Shown here: in pieces, positions 7,311 to 15,718 of the stretch
Numbering within the stretch: the stretch's first letter is position 1
Layout: every line of letters begins with the position of its first letter
Made by a program: the position numbers and the translations under genes
The notes under the pieces: generated by a model
What the model was told of the DNA's origin: nothing
Database searches by the model: none
The model's input: only the letters and a program-made list of their open reading frames with translations
Source of the DNA: Phycisphaerales bacterium
GTDB lineage: Bacteria; Planctomycetota; Phycisphaerae; Phycisphaerales; SM1A02
DNA: 37,160 bases
Direction of reading: 5' to 3'
Assembly (NCBI GenBank): GCA_009692045.1
Contig: SIAA01000020.1
Span: 1 to 37,160 of the forward strand

Positions 7311-8597
7311 ATGGACGCACGGACCGCGCCAGTGCCTCGCAAGTTGCAAAAGATCGATGCCTCACCGGCGCGCACGCTTAGCGCCATCGCCGCCATGGGA
7401 ATGGCTTCGGGGCTCGGCTACCTGATGATCAATGACGCGCTCTCGGCGTGGTTAGCCGATTCGAAGTGCGATGTGACCTCGATCGGGCTGTTCTCACTGT
7501 GCGCGCTGCCTTACGGGCTCAAGTTCCTTTGGGCTCCTGTGCTCGACTTTCACAGCTTCCCGGGATTGGGATGGCTGGGTCGGCGGCGGTCGTGGCTGGT
7601 TGCTTCCATGCTGGCATGCGCCGCATTCATCCTGATTCTGGCGGCAGTCGGCGCCGCAGGGGAACTCGCACAGCAGCTGCAGTTCGTTGGGTTGGTAGCG
7701 CTCACTCTCGCTCTCTGTTCAGCCACTCTGGACATCGTGGTTGATGCCTTCCGCGCCGATGCAGTTACGGAGCGGTCTCTCGGCGCCGGGGCATCTCTAT
7801 ATGTGTCGGGCTGGCGCTCATCCGTGGTAATCGCTGGTGCGGTGGTGTTGATGCTTCCCGACCGCATCGGATGGCCGGCAGCGATCGCCTCGATGGCGGT
7901 GTTGATGCTTCTTCCGCTGGCGGCAACTCTCCTCACCCAAGAACCCACGCGAGGGAGTGCCCCCGCCACATTCGCCGATGCGGTCAAGCTCCCGCTTAGA
8001 GACCTTTCGAGCAGATTCGGCAACTCATTCATCACTCTCGTCGTCTTTGTGCTGCTGTACCGACTTCCCGATCTGTTTGCCGGACGCATGGTGATGCCCT
8101 TCTTGATGAACGAACTTCACTTCACCAAGGACGAAATAGGGTTGTTGCGTCAGTTCGGGGGGGCAATGGTCACCATCGTCGGCGCGCTGCTCGGGGGATT
8201 GCTAGTGCGACAACTGGGTGTCCCTCGCTGCCTCCTGATCTTCGGCGTGCTGCAGGCGGCCAGCAATGGTGGATATCTCCTGCTTGAGCAAGCGGGGCAC
8301 AACCTTTGGGTGTTCGCGGGTGCGATCGCAGTAGAAAACTTCTGCAACGGGTTGGTCGCGAGTGTGTTCGTCGCGTATCTGATGAGTCTCTGCAGCCCGC
8401 GAGCATCAGCGACTCAATACGCGATCTTCTCGGGACTGATGTTCGGCACAGCTGCCCTGCTGGCAGCGCCGACGGGGTACTTCGTGCAGTCGCTCGGATA
8501 TCAGGGATTCTTCCTGCTCTCGATTGCACTCGGGCTGCCAGGGATCGCCCTGCTTCCCTGGGTGGCGCGACTGGGCGAGACCAGCAAACTTCGGTAG
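7311..8597 (+). CDS. AmpG-like MFS permease
   Basis: The 428-residue protein has about 12 hydrophobic segments of the major facilitator superfamily. The N-terminal region, with GYLMINDALSAWLA and then LPYGLKFLWAPVLD before a basic GRRRSW loop, matches the AmpG/PAT subfamily, which imports anhydro-muropeptides during cell-wall recycling or carries acetyl-CoA in eukaryotes. The substrate here is not proven. It starts 9 bases after the zinc-ribbon gene. Its stop lies only 4 bases from the stop of the convergent SWIM gene, leaving no room for a terminator. Confidence 0.8.
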   Translation: MDARTAPVPRKLQKIDASPARTLSAIAAMGMASGLGYLMINDALSAWLADSKCDVTSIGLFSLCALPYGLKFLWAPVLDFHSFPGLGWLGRRRSWLVASMLACAAFILILAAVGAAGELAQQLQFVGLVALTLALCSATLDIVVDAFRADAVTERSLGAGASLYVSGWRSSVVIAGAVVLMLPDRIGWPAAIASMAVLMLLPLAATLLTQEPTRGSAPATFADAVKLPLRDLSSRFGNSFITLVVFVLLYRLPDLFAGRMVMPFLMNELHFTKDEIGLLRQFGGAMVTIVGALLGGLLVRQLGVPRCLLIFGVLQAASNGGYLLLEQAGHNLWVFAGAIAVENFCNGLVASVFVAYLMSLCSPRASATQYAIFSGLMFGTAALLAAPTGYFVQSLGYQGFFLLSIALGLPGIALLPWVARLGETSKLR

Positions 8598-8601
8598 CGA
8601 C

Positions 8602-9522
8602 CTACTTCGGATCCTCGGGTGATGAACGGTCGGCCGACTTCAGACTGGCCTCCTCTTCCACGCGCAGAGCCGCTGCACGAATAGTGTCATAGGCACTGGC
8701 GAGAATCCCCGCTAGCGGAAACTTCCCCCCCATTGAAGTCGGACCCAATCGGCGCAGAAGCGCATGGGGTGCATGGGGCTGAGCCGCCGAAGCCTCGAAG
8801 TCTGTGAGCGAGTTTCCCGGTCGCCAGAAATCATGAAGGCACTCCTCCACCGGAGGGAGATCCGCCGCCGCCGCGGCAGCCGGGGGAATCGGGTGGGCCT
8901 GTGACATGCCGCGAGTAGCCAGCGCCCGCGCTTCCTGAAGTCGATCCAGCAATCTCGTGCCCGGCATTCCCCGCAAAGTGAATAGGAGCAGCGGCTCCTG
9001 TTCAATGCGTTCGGCGGCATGTGCCAGAGCGGCGTAGGCGTGCTTGCAAGGCGCGCGTTCTGTGCAGGTGCACTCAATCTTCACATCATCTGCCCCGGCC
9101 GGAAGAAGCGAGAGGCCGAGTGTCGCGAACAACCGATCGGCGCTCAGCGGCATCTCCCCGGTGGTGAGACGGGCTGCGTACACCGCCTCTTGCGCCATTG
9201 CTTGCAGAGATCGATCCCAATCTTCACGAGACCAAACGACAAATGACACAGTAGTGCGGTAGCGGCGAGCGGCGCGGCCCTGGACTGCGGCTTCGCAGAG
9301 CCCTGAATGCAAGGTCATCGTCGCCACCTGCCCCTGCACCGCATACTGCAGCCCTTCCTCACGCGCACTGGCGCTGAACCCCACGGTTGCCGCGGCAAAC
9401 CAAGCATTGGCTGGCCAGGGCAGATCGTCCATGCCGGCGCGGCGGCGCAATCGAACTCCGTGAGGAACTCGCCGGGGAGTGTCCTGCCGTCGGAAGTTGT
9501 CCTGGAATGGTGACTCGGTCAT
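8602..9522 (-). CDS. SWIM zinc-finger protein
   Basis: The 306-residue protein carries a SWIM zinc finger C-x-C-x5-C-x-H at Cys151, Cys153, Cys159 and His161 (CTCTERAPCKHA), flanked by the surrounding alpha/beta sequence usual for this family. SWIM domains bind nucleic acid or protein and are often encoded beside bacterial SNF2 helicases. Its ATG overlaps the helicase stop by 4 bases (ATGA) and has a strong GGAGGG Shine-Dalgarno, so the pair is translationally coupled and probably acts together. The C-terminal half is less conserved and ends in a polar tail. The exact role is unknown. Confidence 0.85.
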   Translation of the reverse strand: MTESPFQDNFRRQDTPRRVPHGVRLRRRAGMDDLPWPANAWFAAATVGFSASAREEGLQYAVQGQVATMTLHSGLCEAAVQGRAARRYRTTVSFVVWSREDWDRSLQAMAQEAVYAARLTTGEMPLSADRLFATLGLSLLPAGADDVKIECTCTERAPCKHAYAALAHAAERIEQEPLLLFTLRGMPGTRLLDRLQEARALATRGMSQAHPIPPAAAAAADLPPVEECLHDFWRPGNSLTDFEASAAQPHAPHALLRRLGPTSMGGKFPLAGILASAYDTIRAAALRVEEEASLKSADRSSPEDPK

Positions 9523-12500
9523 GTTCCCTCCTCAAGAGCTGATCGCCGCAGAGTGAGAACATCGCGCAGTTGAGTGGTGGAAAGTTCGGTGAGCCAGGCA
9601 TCACCGGAGCCGATGATCTGGGTGGCGAGTTCTGTCTTTGCCTCAATCATTTGATCGATGCGCTCTTCAAGAGTGCCGGAGCAAATGAACTTGTGCACAT
9701 TCACCGTTCGAGTCTGGCCGATACGGAAGGCGCGATCGGTGGCCTGGTTCTCCACGGCGGGGTTCCACCATCGGTCAAAGTGGAAAACATGATTGGCGCT
9801 GGTGAGATTGAGTCCGACTCCACCAGCCTTCAAAGAGAGCACAAAGATGGGCACGGCAGGATCGTCGGACTGGAACCGAGCGACCATGGCATCGCGTTTG
9901 GCTTGAGGGGTGCCTCCATGCAGAAAGAGCGGTTCCAGATCGTGCTCGTGACGGAGCATGGCGCATAGCAAGTGGCCCATCTGTCGGTACTGGGTGAAGA
10001 TGAGGGCGCGATCACCGGCGGCCAGGAGTTCGCCCACCATCTCCAGAAGTCGCTCTGTCTTTCCCGATCGATGGGAGAGTCGGCCCCCAGAGGCGACCGC
10101 TTCGGCAACGGCGCGTGAGGGCTCTGCCGCATCCTCGCGCTCCTGCGCCCCATCGGATCGAGTCGCCTCAGCATCAGGCAGATCAACGGCGCCCTCGCGC
10201 AGGAAGTGAGCAGGGTGGTTGCATATCTGCTTGAGCTTCACCAGTGCCGAGAGCACGAGGCCGCGGCGGCGAATGCCATCCGTGGCGTCGACCTTGGTGA
10301 GCATGTCTGCCACCACCGAGTCATAGAGCCGCGCCTGCTCGCTGGTGAGCGGCACATGCTGGCGGCCCTCTATGAGTGGGGGCAGATCCGTTATTACTTT
10401 GGGATCTGTCTTGAGGCGGCGCAGCACCACGGGTCGCACGATGGACCGCAGCCGATCGGTACTGGAACTATCGCGATGCCGCTCGATGGGAACGACGAAG
10501 GAGCGGCGAAAGTCCGCCTGAGTTCCCAGATAACCCGGGCAGCAGAACTCAAGGATGGACCAGAGTTCACTCAACCTATTCTCGACCGGGGTTCCCGTCA
10601 GAGCGATGCGGTGATCGCTCTCGAGGGCGCGGATCGACGCGGTCTGCTTGGTGGGCGGATTCTTGATGTGCTGCGCTTCGTCGAGCACAACTCGAGCCCA
10701 GCGCATGCGGCCGAAGCTCTCCTTGTCGCGCACGATGAGTGCGTATGTGGTCAGGACAACGTCATGGCTGCGGGCCGCCTTCTCAAACGCTTCTCCGGTG
10801 GGCCGATCAAGTCCGTGTTGGCGGTGGACCGTCAGCGTGGGTGAGAAGCGTTTCAACTCGCATTCCCAGTTGCCCAGCACCGACATGGGAGCGACCAACA
10901 GCGTCGTGCCAATCTCGACACCAGCTTCCGCCGTCTCGCGCTCGTGAAGAAGCAGCGCGATCAGCTGGATGGTCTTTCCCAATCCCATGTCATCGGCAAG
11001 ACAGGCGCCGAGTCGATGTCGGGACAGGAACGCGAGCCACGATAGTCCGACCTGTTGATATGGGCGAAGTGATCCCTGGAATCCCTGCGGTTGCTCGACC
11101 GGCTTCAGAGCCTCCGCGCCGCCAGATTCGCCGAAGGCATCGGCGACCCAGCCGCTTGAGGTCATGCCAATGATGTTCAGCCCACCAACGGGCCCCGTGA
11201 TCCTGTTAGCAAGTCGCAGTGCCTCGAGCAGAGTCATGGTGCCGCCTGGTTGCTCGCGCAGGAAGCGCACGGCGCCCTCCAGGTCCTCGGGGCGAATCTC
11301 GGCCCACTTGCCGCCGACTCGAACTAGTGGCACGGCGGTTTGTGAAAGTGCTTCGAATTCCTTGAGTGTGAAGGGCTGATCCCCCAGAGAAATCTGCCAG
11401 CGACATGTGACCAGCGCCTGTAATCCCAGCGATGAATCAGTGGCACTGCCGCCGCCCGCGCTGGCAACGGGATCAACGATTAGGCGAGCTCCCAGCCGAC
11501 TGCTGGCGCTTCCCCACCAGTCGGGGAGCACGACATCTACTCCACTCTCTAGCAAGATGGGTGCGTACTCGGAGAGCAGTGCGTAAGCCTCTTTAGTGGA
11601 CAGTTCGATGCTGGCGGGAGAACCCTCTTCAAGAGCATCCTCGAGGCGGGGCCACACTCGAGCTGCTCGCCCAAGCTCATGCACCAGCAGCTCGCTGAGT
11701 TCCTCGCCTCGGGCACTGCTTCGGGCTCCACGCCGACCTGATGCCTGGGACCACACTTGGTTGGCATCCACCACGGTCAATGAGTCATGCGATGAAAGCA
11801 GAAACGACACCAGCCAGAGATCATCTGAGCCGCTCTCTATGGGGGCGGGTTCCTGTAACTCCAGCCGCAGCCGCAGGGGTTTGCTATCTCCGATCTCGAT
11901 GAGACCAGAAAGCCAGTCCCGTGCTCCGCGCAGAAGATTCACCTCGACGCGATCAGGCTGCTTCACAGTCCGCGATGGGCCCAGCAAACCCGAGAGCCAA
12001 GCAACATGGGGATCAGCACCAGCATCGCGGTCAGCCAGCGACTCTAGGTAATCCTCCTGCGTCAGGGCATCACGCACCACGGCATCGATGGTCGTTGAAA
12101 GAAATCCATCGACGATAGGCCACGCTGAGCGGCCCTGACAGTCGAGCGCGGCGCGAGCGATGGCCGGGGCACTACCGAGCAAGTCCGAGAGGCGTTGATT
12201 GGCTGCCCCTTCGTGCGCCCAAGCCTGCCACGAGGCTTCATACCCGCCGCCGCGACCCTGAGTGATTGAGGGAACAACGCGCTGATCGACCAACAACTCA
12301 GATGTCATCCGGGCCAGCGCGCACCACCAATGTAGATCATGGCCGCACTCGATCCGCTCATCCAGAGTGTCTGCTGAGAATCGGAGTCGAAGCAAGGCTC
12401 GCAGTGCGCCTTGCGGCGAAAGCGTCAGCAAGGGGATCTCCACCGGTTCAGTCTGCAGAGCCTCGTCAGAAGAGATGCTCACTCCCAGAAGTGCGCTCAT

Positions 12501-12785
12501 GCGGGCACTCGGTAGTGGTGTGCTGCTCCCTACAAGGTGAGGCATCATGATCGAACACGCGCCTTCGCCGACTAGGTCGGTGCTGGTGACCACGCCTGCA
12601 TCTACGAGTGCGTTGCGCAGCGAGGCGGCGCTCATCGCGAAGGGATGAGGGTGAGCGACCCCGTTAGAGGTGGACCCTGTCCTCAGCGCATGCGCCAGAG
12701 CCAGCGACTCACCCCACAAGTGCAGTCTGGAGTTGGTCCAACAAGCGTGAATGACGAGTTTCGAGGAGGCCTTCTCCGGCAGCAT
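9519..12785 (-). CDS. SNF2-family DNA helicase/ATPase with bacterial SNF2-associated N-terminal domain
   Basis: The 1088-residue protein has a long N-terminal region typical of bacterial SNF2 proteins, then the two RecA-like lobes: Walker A DDMGLGKT (598-605, Lys604), DEAQ box (702-705), LTGTPVENRLSELW, RRLKTD, and in lobe two IFTQYRQMGHLL, GGVGLNLTSAN and DRAFRIGQT. SNF2 enzymes translocate on double-stranded DNA and remodel DNA-protein complexes. Coupling with the downstream SWIM protein resembles the conserved HelZ/SWIM neighbourhood of other bacteria. The ATG lies only 10 bases after the tRNA-Lys 3' end with no good Shine-Dalgarno, so it may be released from a tRNA-containing transcript. 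No other defence genes are adjacent, so a DISARM-type system is not supported. Confidence 0.93.
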   Translation of the reverse strand: MLPEKASSKLVIHACWTNSRLHLWGESLALAHALRTGSTSNGVAHPHPFAMSAASLRNALVDAGVVTSTDLVGEGACSIMMPHLVGSSTPLPSARMSALLGVSISSDEALQTEPVEIPLLTLSPQGALRALLRLRFSADTLDERIECGHDLHWWCALARMTSELLVDQRVVPSITQGRGGGYEASWQAWAHEGAANQRLSDLLGSAPAIARAALDCQGRSAWPIVDGFLSTTIDAVVRDALTQEDYLESLADRDAGADPHVAWLSGLLGPSRTVKQPDRVEVNLLRGARDWLSGLIEIGDSKPLRLRLELQEPAPIESGSDDLWLVSFLLSSHDSLTVVDANQVWSQASGRRGARSSARGEELSELLVHELGRAARVWPRLEDALEEGSPASIELSTKEAYALLSEYAPILLESGVDVVLPDWWGSASSRLGARLIVDPVASAGGGSATDSSLGLQALVTCRWQISLGDQPFTLKEFEALSQTAVPLVRVGGKWAEIRPEDLEGAVRFLREQPGGTMTLLEALRLANRITGPVGGLNIIGMTSSGWVADAFGESGGAEALKPVEQPQGFQGSLRPYQQVGLSWLAFLSRHRLGACLADDMGLGKTIQLIALLLHERETAEAGVEIGTTLLVAPMSVLGNWECELKRFSPTLTVHRQHGLDRPTGEAFEKAARSHDVVLTTYALIVRDKESFGRMRWARVVLDEAQHIKNPPTKQTASIRALESDHRIALTGTPVENRLSELWSILEFCCPGYLGTQADFRRSFVVPIERHRDSSSTDRLRSIVRPVVLRRLKTDPKVITDLPPLIEGRQHVPLTSEQARLYDSVVADMLTKVDATDGIRRRGLVLSALVKLKQICNHPAHFLREGAVDLPDAEATRSDGAQEREDAAEPSRAVAEAVASGGRLSHRSGKTERLLEMVGELLAAGDRALIFTQYRQMGHLLCAMLRHEHDLEPLFLHGGTPQAKRDAMVARFQSDDPAVPIFVLSLKAGGVGLNLTSANHVFHFDRWWNPAVENQATDRAFRIGQTRTVNVHKFICSGTLEERIDQMIEAKTELATQIIGSGDAWLTELSTTQLRDVLTLRRSALEEGT

Positions 12786-12795
12786 GGGGTCCTAT

Positions 12796-12868
12796 TGATT
12801 GCGCTGGGACTTGAACCCAGGACCTAGCGGTTAAAAGCCGCTTGCTCTACCGACTGAGCTACGCAATC
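12796..12868 (-). tRNA. tRNA-Lys (anticodon TTT)
   Basis: A full cloverleaf is visible: acceptor GATTGCG/CGCAATC, D stem GCTC/GAGC, anticodon stem AGCGG/CCGCT with loop CTTTTAA (anticodon TTT), variable loop AGGTC, and T stem CTGGG/CCCAG with TTCAAGT loop. The length is 73 nt with discriminator A. The 3' CCA is not encoded and must be added. The SNF2 helicase starts 10 bases downstream on the same strand. Confidence 0.97.
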
Positions 12869-13155
12869 TGAGGGGTTGTGGGTAATAAACAAGGGCGAAA
12901 GAGTCTACCAGACCACGCATTGATTCACCTCAGTTTGTTCAGCACCGCACATGAGAGTCCGATAATAGTTGAATCGATCCAAAGCCATGGGCGGCAAGCC
13001 TATGAAACTGAGGTATTTGTCCGATCAAACTTGATCTGAGAGGTGCTCCATAATAATGATGTGTTCCATAAATAGAATCTCCAGTTTCACCAATCAGACT
13101 GCCGATTCAGTCATGGCAGCCCTGCATTTCTCGGACCTTAAACCAACCAGCTCTA
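12869..13155. other. AT-richer intergenic region between tRNA-Lys and xerC
   Basis: The 287 bases hold the divergent upstream regions of tRNA-Lys (minus) and the recombinase (plus). On the minus strand TAGACT at 12902-12907 and TATTAC near 12885-12890 are possible -10 elements for the tRNA. No convincing -35, riboswitch, small RNA or ORF was recognised, and no TANNNT at the leaderless distance precedes the recombinase ATG. Confidence 0.4.
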
Positions 13156-14130
13156 ATGCCACAGTCACCCTCCAGCCCACTTGTCCATCAGTTTCTGGAT
13201 TATCTCGTTTCCGAGCGCCACTTTAGTCCTTACACCAGCCGTTGTTATGGTCTGGACTTGCGCCAGTTCGTTGATTATCTAGTGTCAGCGTTCTCGCTGA
13301 GCGCAAACGAGAAGGCGGAGGCTGAGGCCCTAAAGGCCGGTAAGCCGGGCACTACCACCATTACCGGCTACATCCTCGGCATCAATGTGGACCTGCTGCG
13401 CGCCTATCTCACCAAGATGAGCGAGCAGGGCTACTCAGCGGCGACGACCGCGCGAAAGATTGCCACCCTACGGTCATTTCACAAGTGGATGGAGAAGCGG
13501 GGGATTGTGACATCGAATCCGATGACCATGATCCGCACGCCAAAGCAACCTCGCCGGCTCCCCAAAGCCATCACGGTGGACCAAGTGGAGAAACTCCTCG
13601 CGGCGCCGGGGACTGGGGACCTGCTCAGCGCCCGCGATCGTGCCATTCTTGAGACTCTCTATTCGACAGGAATTCGCGTCAGCGAAGTTGTCGGAATCAA
13701 CCGGGGAGACCTCGATGAGGCGGGAAGCGTGATCATGATTCGCGGCAAGGGTCGCAGAGAGCGACGAGTACCGGTCGGGTCTCATGCCATGGAGGCGCTG
13801 AAGCGATACATCTCCATGCGGGATGCCGAGCGAGGTCCTGGTGAACCTGCCCGCGCTCTCTTTGAAAACAAACATGGGACTCGACTCTCGAGTCGATCAG
13901 TGCGCCGCAAGGTCGCCAAGTATCTCGTGATAGCTGGCCTCGATCCGGCCATCAGTCCCCACACCATCCGCCACTCATTTGCCACGCACTTGCTTGACAA
14001 CGGTGCTGACCTGCGCAGCGTGCAGGAGTTGCTAGGACATCAGTCGTTGAGCAGCACTCAGATTTACACGCATCTCTCGACGGCTCGAATGCGCCAGGCT
14101 TATGACAAAGCACATCCGCGCGCCCAGTGA
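13156..14130 (+). CDS. xerC: Tyrosine recombinase XerC/XerD
   Basis: The 324-residue protein has an N-terminal SAM-like core-binding domain (about 8-120) and a C-terminal catalytic domain with the complete set Arg174 (TGIRVSE), Lys198 (RGKGRRER), His269-x-x-Arg272 (HTIRHS), His295 (LGHQS) and nucleophile Tyr304 (TQIYTHL). Xer recombinases resolve chromosome dimers at dif. The C-terminus YDKAHPRA resembles XerC rather than XerD, but the assignment between the two is not certain. It lies in a core setting without integron, phage or attachment-site signs, which argues against an integrase. A roughly 20-residue insert (50-72) sits between the first helices. Confidence 0.88.
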   Translation: MPQSPSSPLVHQFLDYLVSERHFSPYTSRCYGLDLRQFVDYLVSAFSLSANEKAEAEALKAGKPGTTTITGYILGINVDLLRAYLTKMSEQGYSAATTARKIATLRSFHKWMEKRGIVTSNPMTMIRTPKQPRRLPKAITVDQVEKLLAAPGTGDLLSARDRAILETLYSTGIRVSEVVGINRGDLDEAGSVIMIRGKGRRERRVPVGSHAMEALKRYISMRDAERGPGEPARALFENKHGTRLSSRSVRRKVAKYLVIAGLDPAISPHTIRHSFATHLLDNGADLRSVQELLGHQSLSSTQIYTHLSTARMRQAYDKAHPRAQ

Positions 14131-14183
14131 GTGCTGCTGCGCCTGACTAACGAGGGTTGCCTAACCGCTCGCGTCGCGCGGCA

Positions 14184-14744
14184 CTACTTTGCAGTTCTAA
14201 GCCGCTTCGCTGGTTTACGCCTCTTGGCGGTGGGGCCGGAATCAGCATGGTCAAGAGGATCGCCAATCGCCAACACCTTGGCGGTCTGCCTAGCTCGATA
14301 CCCGAGCAGTGCTTGCTCCACAAAGCGATCCTCACCCGCGAGCATCGCCGCCGCGAACAGCGCCGCATTGGTAGCGCCGGATTTGCCGATGGCGAAGGTG
14401 GCGACAGGCACCCCGGGCGGCATCTGCACAATTGCCAATAGAGCATCGAGCCCCTTCAACGCTTTGCCCTCGATGGGAACCCCCAACACTGGCAGGTGGG
14501 TGAGAGCGGCAGTAACTCCGGGTAAATGAGCGGCGACTCCCGCTCCGGCAATGATCAACTTCAGTCGGCGCTTCGCCGCAGTGGTCGCATACTTGATCAG
14601 CAACTTGGGGGCGCGGTGCGCGCTCACTACCAATCGCTCATGAGGAATCGCCAGATCCGTAAGCGTTTGAGAAGCGTGCCGCATCGTTTCCCAATCGCTC
14701 TGCGAACCCATGATGATGCCAACTAGTGCGGGTCTTCGTGCCAT
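14184..14744 (-). CDS. purE: N5-carboxyaminoimidazole ribonucleotide mutase PurE
   Basis: PurE moves the carboxyl group of N5-CAIR to give CAIR in purine synthesis. Visible motifs are MGSQSDWETM (12-21), SAHRAP with the conserved His43, AGAGVAAHLPGV and LPVLGVPI, all of class I PurE. At 186 residues it has a basic C-terminal tail of about 20 residues beyond the usual length. No purK is adjacent. The ATG is preceded by TAGTAT at exactly 6 nt and no Shine-Dalgarno, suggesting its own leaderless transcript. It converges with the recombinase, 53 bases away. Confidence 0.95.
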   Translation of the reverse strand: MARRPALVGIIMGSQSDWETMRHASQTLTDLAIPHERLVVSAHRAPKLLIKYATTAAKRRLKLIIAGAGVAAHLPGVTAALTHLPVLGVPIEGKALKGLDALLAIVQMPPGVPVATFAIGKSGATNAALFAAAMLAGEDRFVEQALLGYRARQTAKVLAIGDPLDHADSGPTAKRRKPAKRLRTAK

Positions 14745-14750
14745 TAGGCC

Positions 14751-14756
14751 ATACTA
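14751..14756 (-). promoter_or_regulatory. -10-like TAGTAT, 6 nt before purE ATG
   Basis: On the minus strand TAGTAT is followed by GGCCTA and the purE ATG at 14744. It overlaps no gene and fits the leaderless pattern seen at several other unit-leading genes. Confidence 0.5.
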
Positions 14757-14770
14757 ACTGCCGCCGCTAC

Positions 14771-15037
14771 TCAGTACCCGGGTCCGTTTCCAGGCTGGGC
14801 ATATGCAGGTGTGTCCCCGGTCATCGGGAAGTCTGGATTGTCCACAGTCGGGTCATCATTAGTCCCGTCATTCTCATCGAGGATGGGGACTGCGACATCT
14901 CCTCCCTCGCTCTTCTGAACGGCAGTCGGAGCAAAGTCAGAGGTGAAGAGCGGCTTCTCGCATCCAGTCACCAGAAAGGAGCAGGCAAGGAGTGAGGCAA
15001 GCGTGATGGCACTAGGGAAATGAGTACTGAGTTTCAT
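14771..15037 (-). CDS. Small lipoprotein, function unknown
   Basis: The 88-residue protein has a signal peptide ending in the lipobox LVTGC (Cys26), then an acidic, Pro/Asp/Gly-rich mature part of about 62 residues with no recognisable domain. It should be lipid-anchored. Its ATG overlaps the phosphoesterase stop by 4 bases (ATGA) and AGAGG precedes it, so the two are co-translated. The mature part looks intrinsically disordered. Confidence 0.7.
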   Translation of the reverse strand: MKLSTHFPSAITLASLLACSFLVTGCEKPLFTSDFAPTAVQKSEGGDVAVPILDENDGTNDDPTVDNPDFPMTGDTPAYAQPGNGPGY

Positions 15038-15678
15038 TGGGAGCCTCTGCCGTGATGATAGTCAGGTGCTCTCACTGGCTGCTTGCGATCGAACTCGATT
15101 TGAGAAACTATGGGACGGGCGCAGAGAGTGTGCGCCAAGTCAGTCATCCCAAGTGGGGCGTATTGCCAGCAGTCGACTCCCACATCCGTAGACCGTCCGA
15201 TTTCTTCCACAGTGCCGTGAGTGTGTGAATAGAGATGCACTGAGCCATCGCGCTGCCCTTGCCAGACACGCAGCGGATAGTGAGTCATCACCACGCGGCA
15301 ATCATCCGCGAGCTTGAACGAAAGCAGGTCATGCACCGACTCGAAGAGTCTGTCAAACCTTCGCTCACCTCGTGGATCATGATTACCGCGAATCAGCACG
15401 ATGCGCTGGCAGTGGATCTGCGCGCGAATCTCGCAGGCCAGCGCCAACTGGGCCTTGCGCGGCATAGGACCGGTGAAATCGCCCAAGTGAAACAGCCGAT
15501 CCTTTCGCCCCACTACCTCATTGACCTTGGCGATCAGTGCCTGGTTCATCGACTCAACTTCGGCAGCAGTGCTGCAGTCACCACCACCAGCAGCGACCAA
15601 CGACTGGCGGCCAAACATCGCTACCGCCTCGGAGTGCCCAAAGTGTGTGTCCGCTGTGACCCATGCGGGGCGTGGCAT
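15034..15678 (-). CDS. Calcineurin-like metallophosphoesterase
   Basis: The protein begins MPRPAWVTADTHFGH and carries the metal-binding series ADTHFGH, HLGDFTG, RGNHD, MTHYP and SHTHG, all expected for a dinuclear metallophosphoesterase. It lacks a signal peptide and is probably cytosolic; the substrate is unknown (family members hydrolyse phosphomono- or diesters). ATG 15678 is preferred because TAGGAT lies 8 nt upstream and the family starts just before the first motif. ATG 15720, sharing a CCATGG with the leuS start, and a longer start at 15756 are possible. It leads a two-gene unit with the small lipoprotein and is divergent from leuS with only about 40 bases between. Confidence 0.85.
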   Translation of the reverse strand: MPRPAWVTADTHFGHSEAVAMFGRQSLVAAGGGDCSTAAEVESMNQALIAKVNEVVGRKDRLFHLGDFTGPMPRKAQLALACEIRAQIHCQRIVLIRGNHDPRGERRFDRLFESVHDLLSFKLADDCRVVMTHYPLRVWQGQRDGSVHLYSHTHGTVEEIGRSTDVGVDCWQYAPLGMTDLAHTLCARPIVSQIEFDRKQPVRAPDYHHGRGSQ

Positions 15679-15686
15679 GGGGGGCG

Positions 15687-15692
15687 ATCCTA
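15687..15692 (-). promoter_or_regulatory. -10-like TAGGAT, 8 nt before phosphoesterase ATG
   Basis: On the minus strand TAGGAT precedes ATG 15678 by 8 bases. It lies about 12 bases from the leuS TATCCT element on the other strand, so the two promoters would compete for the same 40-bp region. Confidence 0.35.
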
Positions 15693-15703
15693 GCGCAGGC
15701 TTG

Positions 15704-15709
15704 TATCCT
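15704..15709 (+). promoter_or_regulatory. -10-like TATCCT before leuS
   Basis: TATCCT ends 9 bases before the leuS ATG at 15719 and no Shine-Dalgarno lies between. It predicts a leader of only two or three bases. Confidence 0.35.
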
Positions 15710-15718
15710 CCATCTCCC

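Noticed and set aside
9519-12785. SNF2 helicase as part of a DISARM or other defence island
   Set aside because: No methyltransferase, PLD or DUF1998 partner and no mobile elements are nearby; flanks are core genes.
12645-12827. Plus-strand 60-codon frame ending ALGLEPRT
   Set aside because: The end is the reverse complement of the tRNA-Lys T arm, a well-known source of spurious ORFs; the rest is antisense to the helicase.
12869-13155. Riboswitch or small RNA upstream of the recombinase
   Set aside because: No known riboswitch core or stable T-tailed hairpin could be recognised.
13156-14130. Recombinase as phage or integron integrase beside a tRNA
   Set aside because: The tRNA is intact without a duplicated 3' end, no cargo or att repeats were found, and the sequence matches XerC/D.
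15521-15718. 66-codon N-terminal extension of leuS
   Set aside because: It is antisense to the phosphoesterase's coding sequence and not LeuRS-like; the -10-like element lies inside it.
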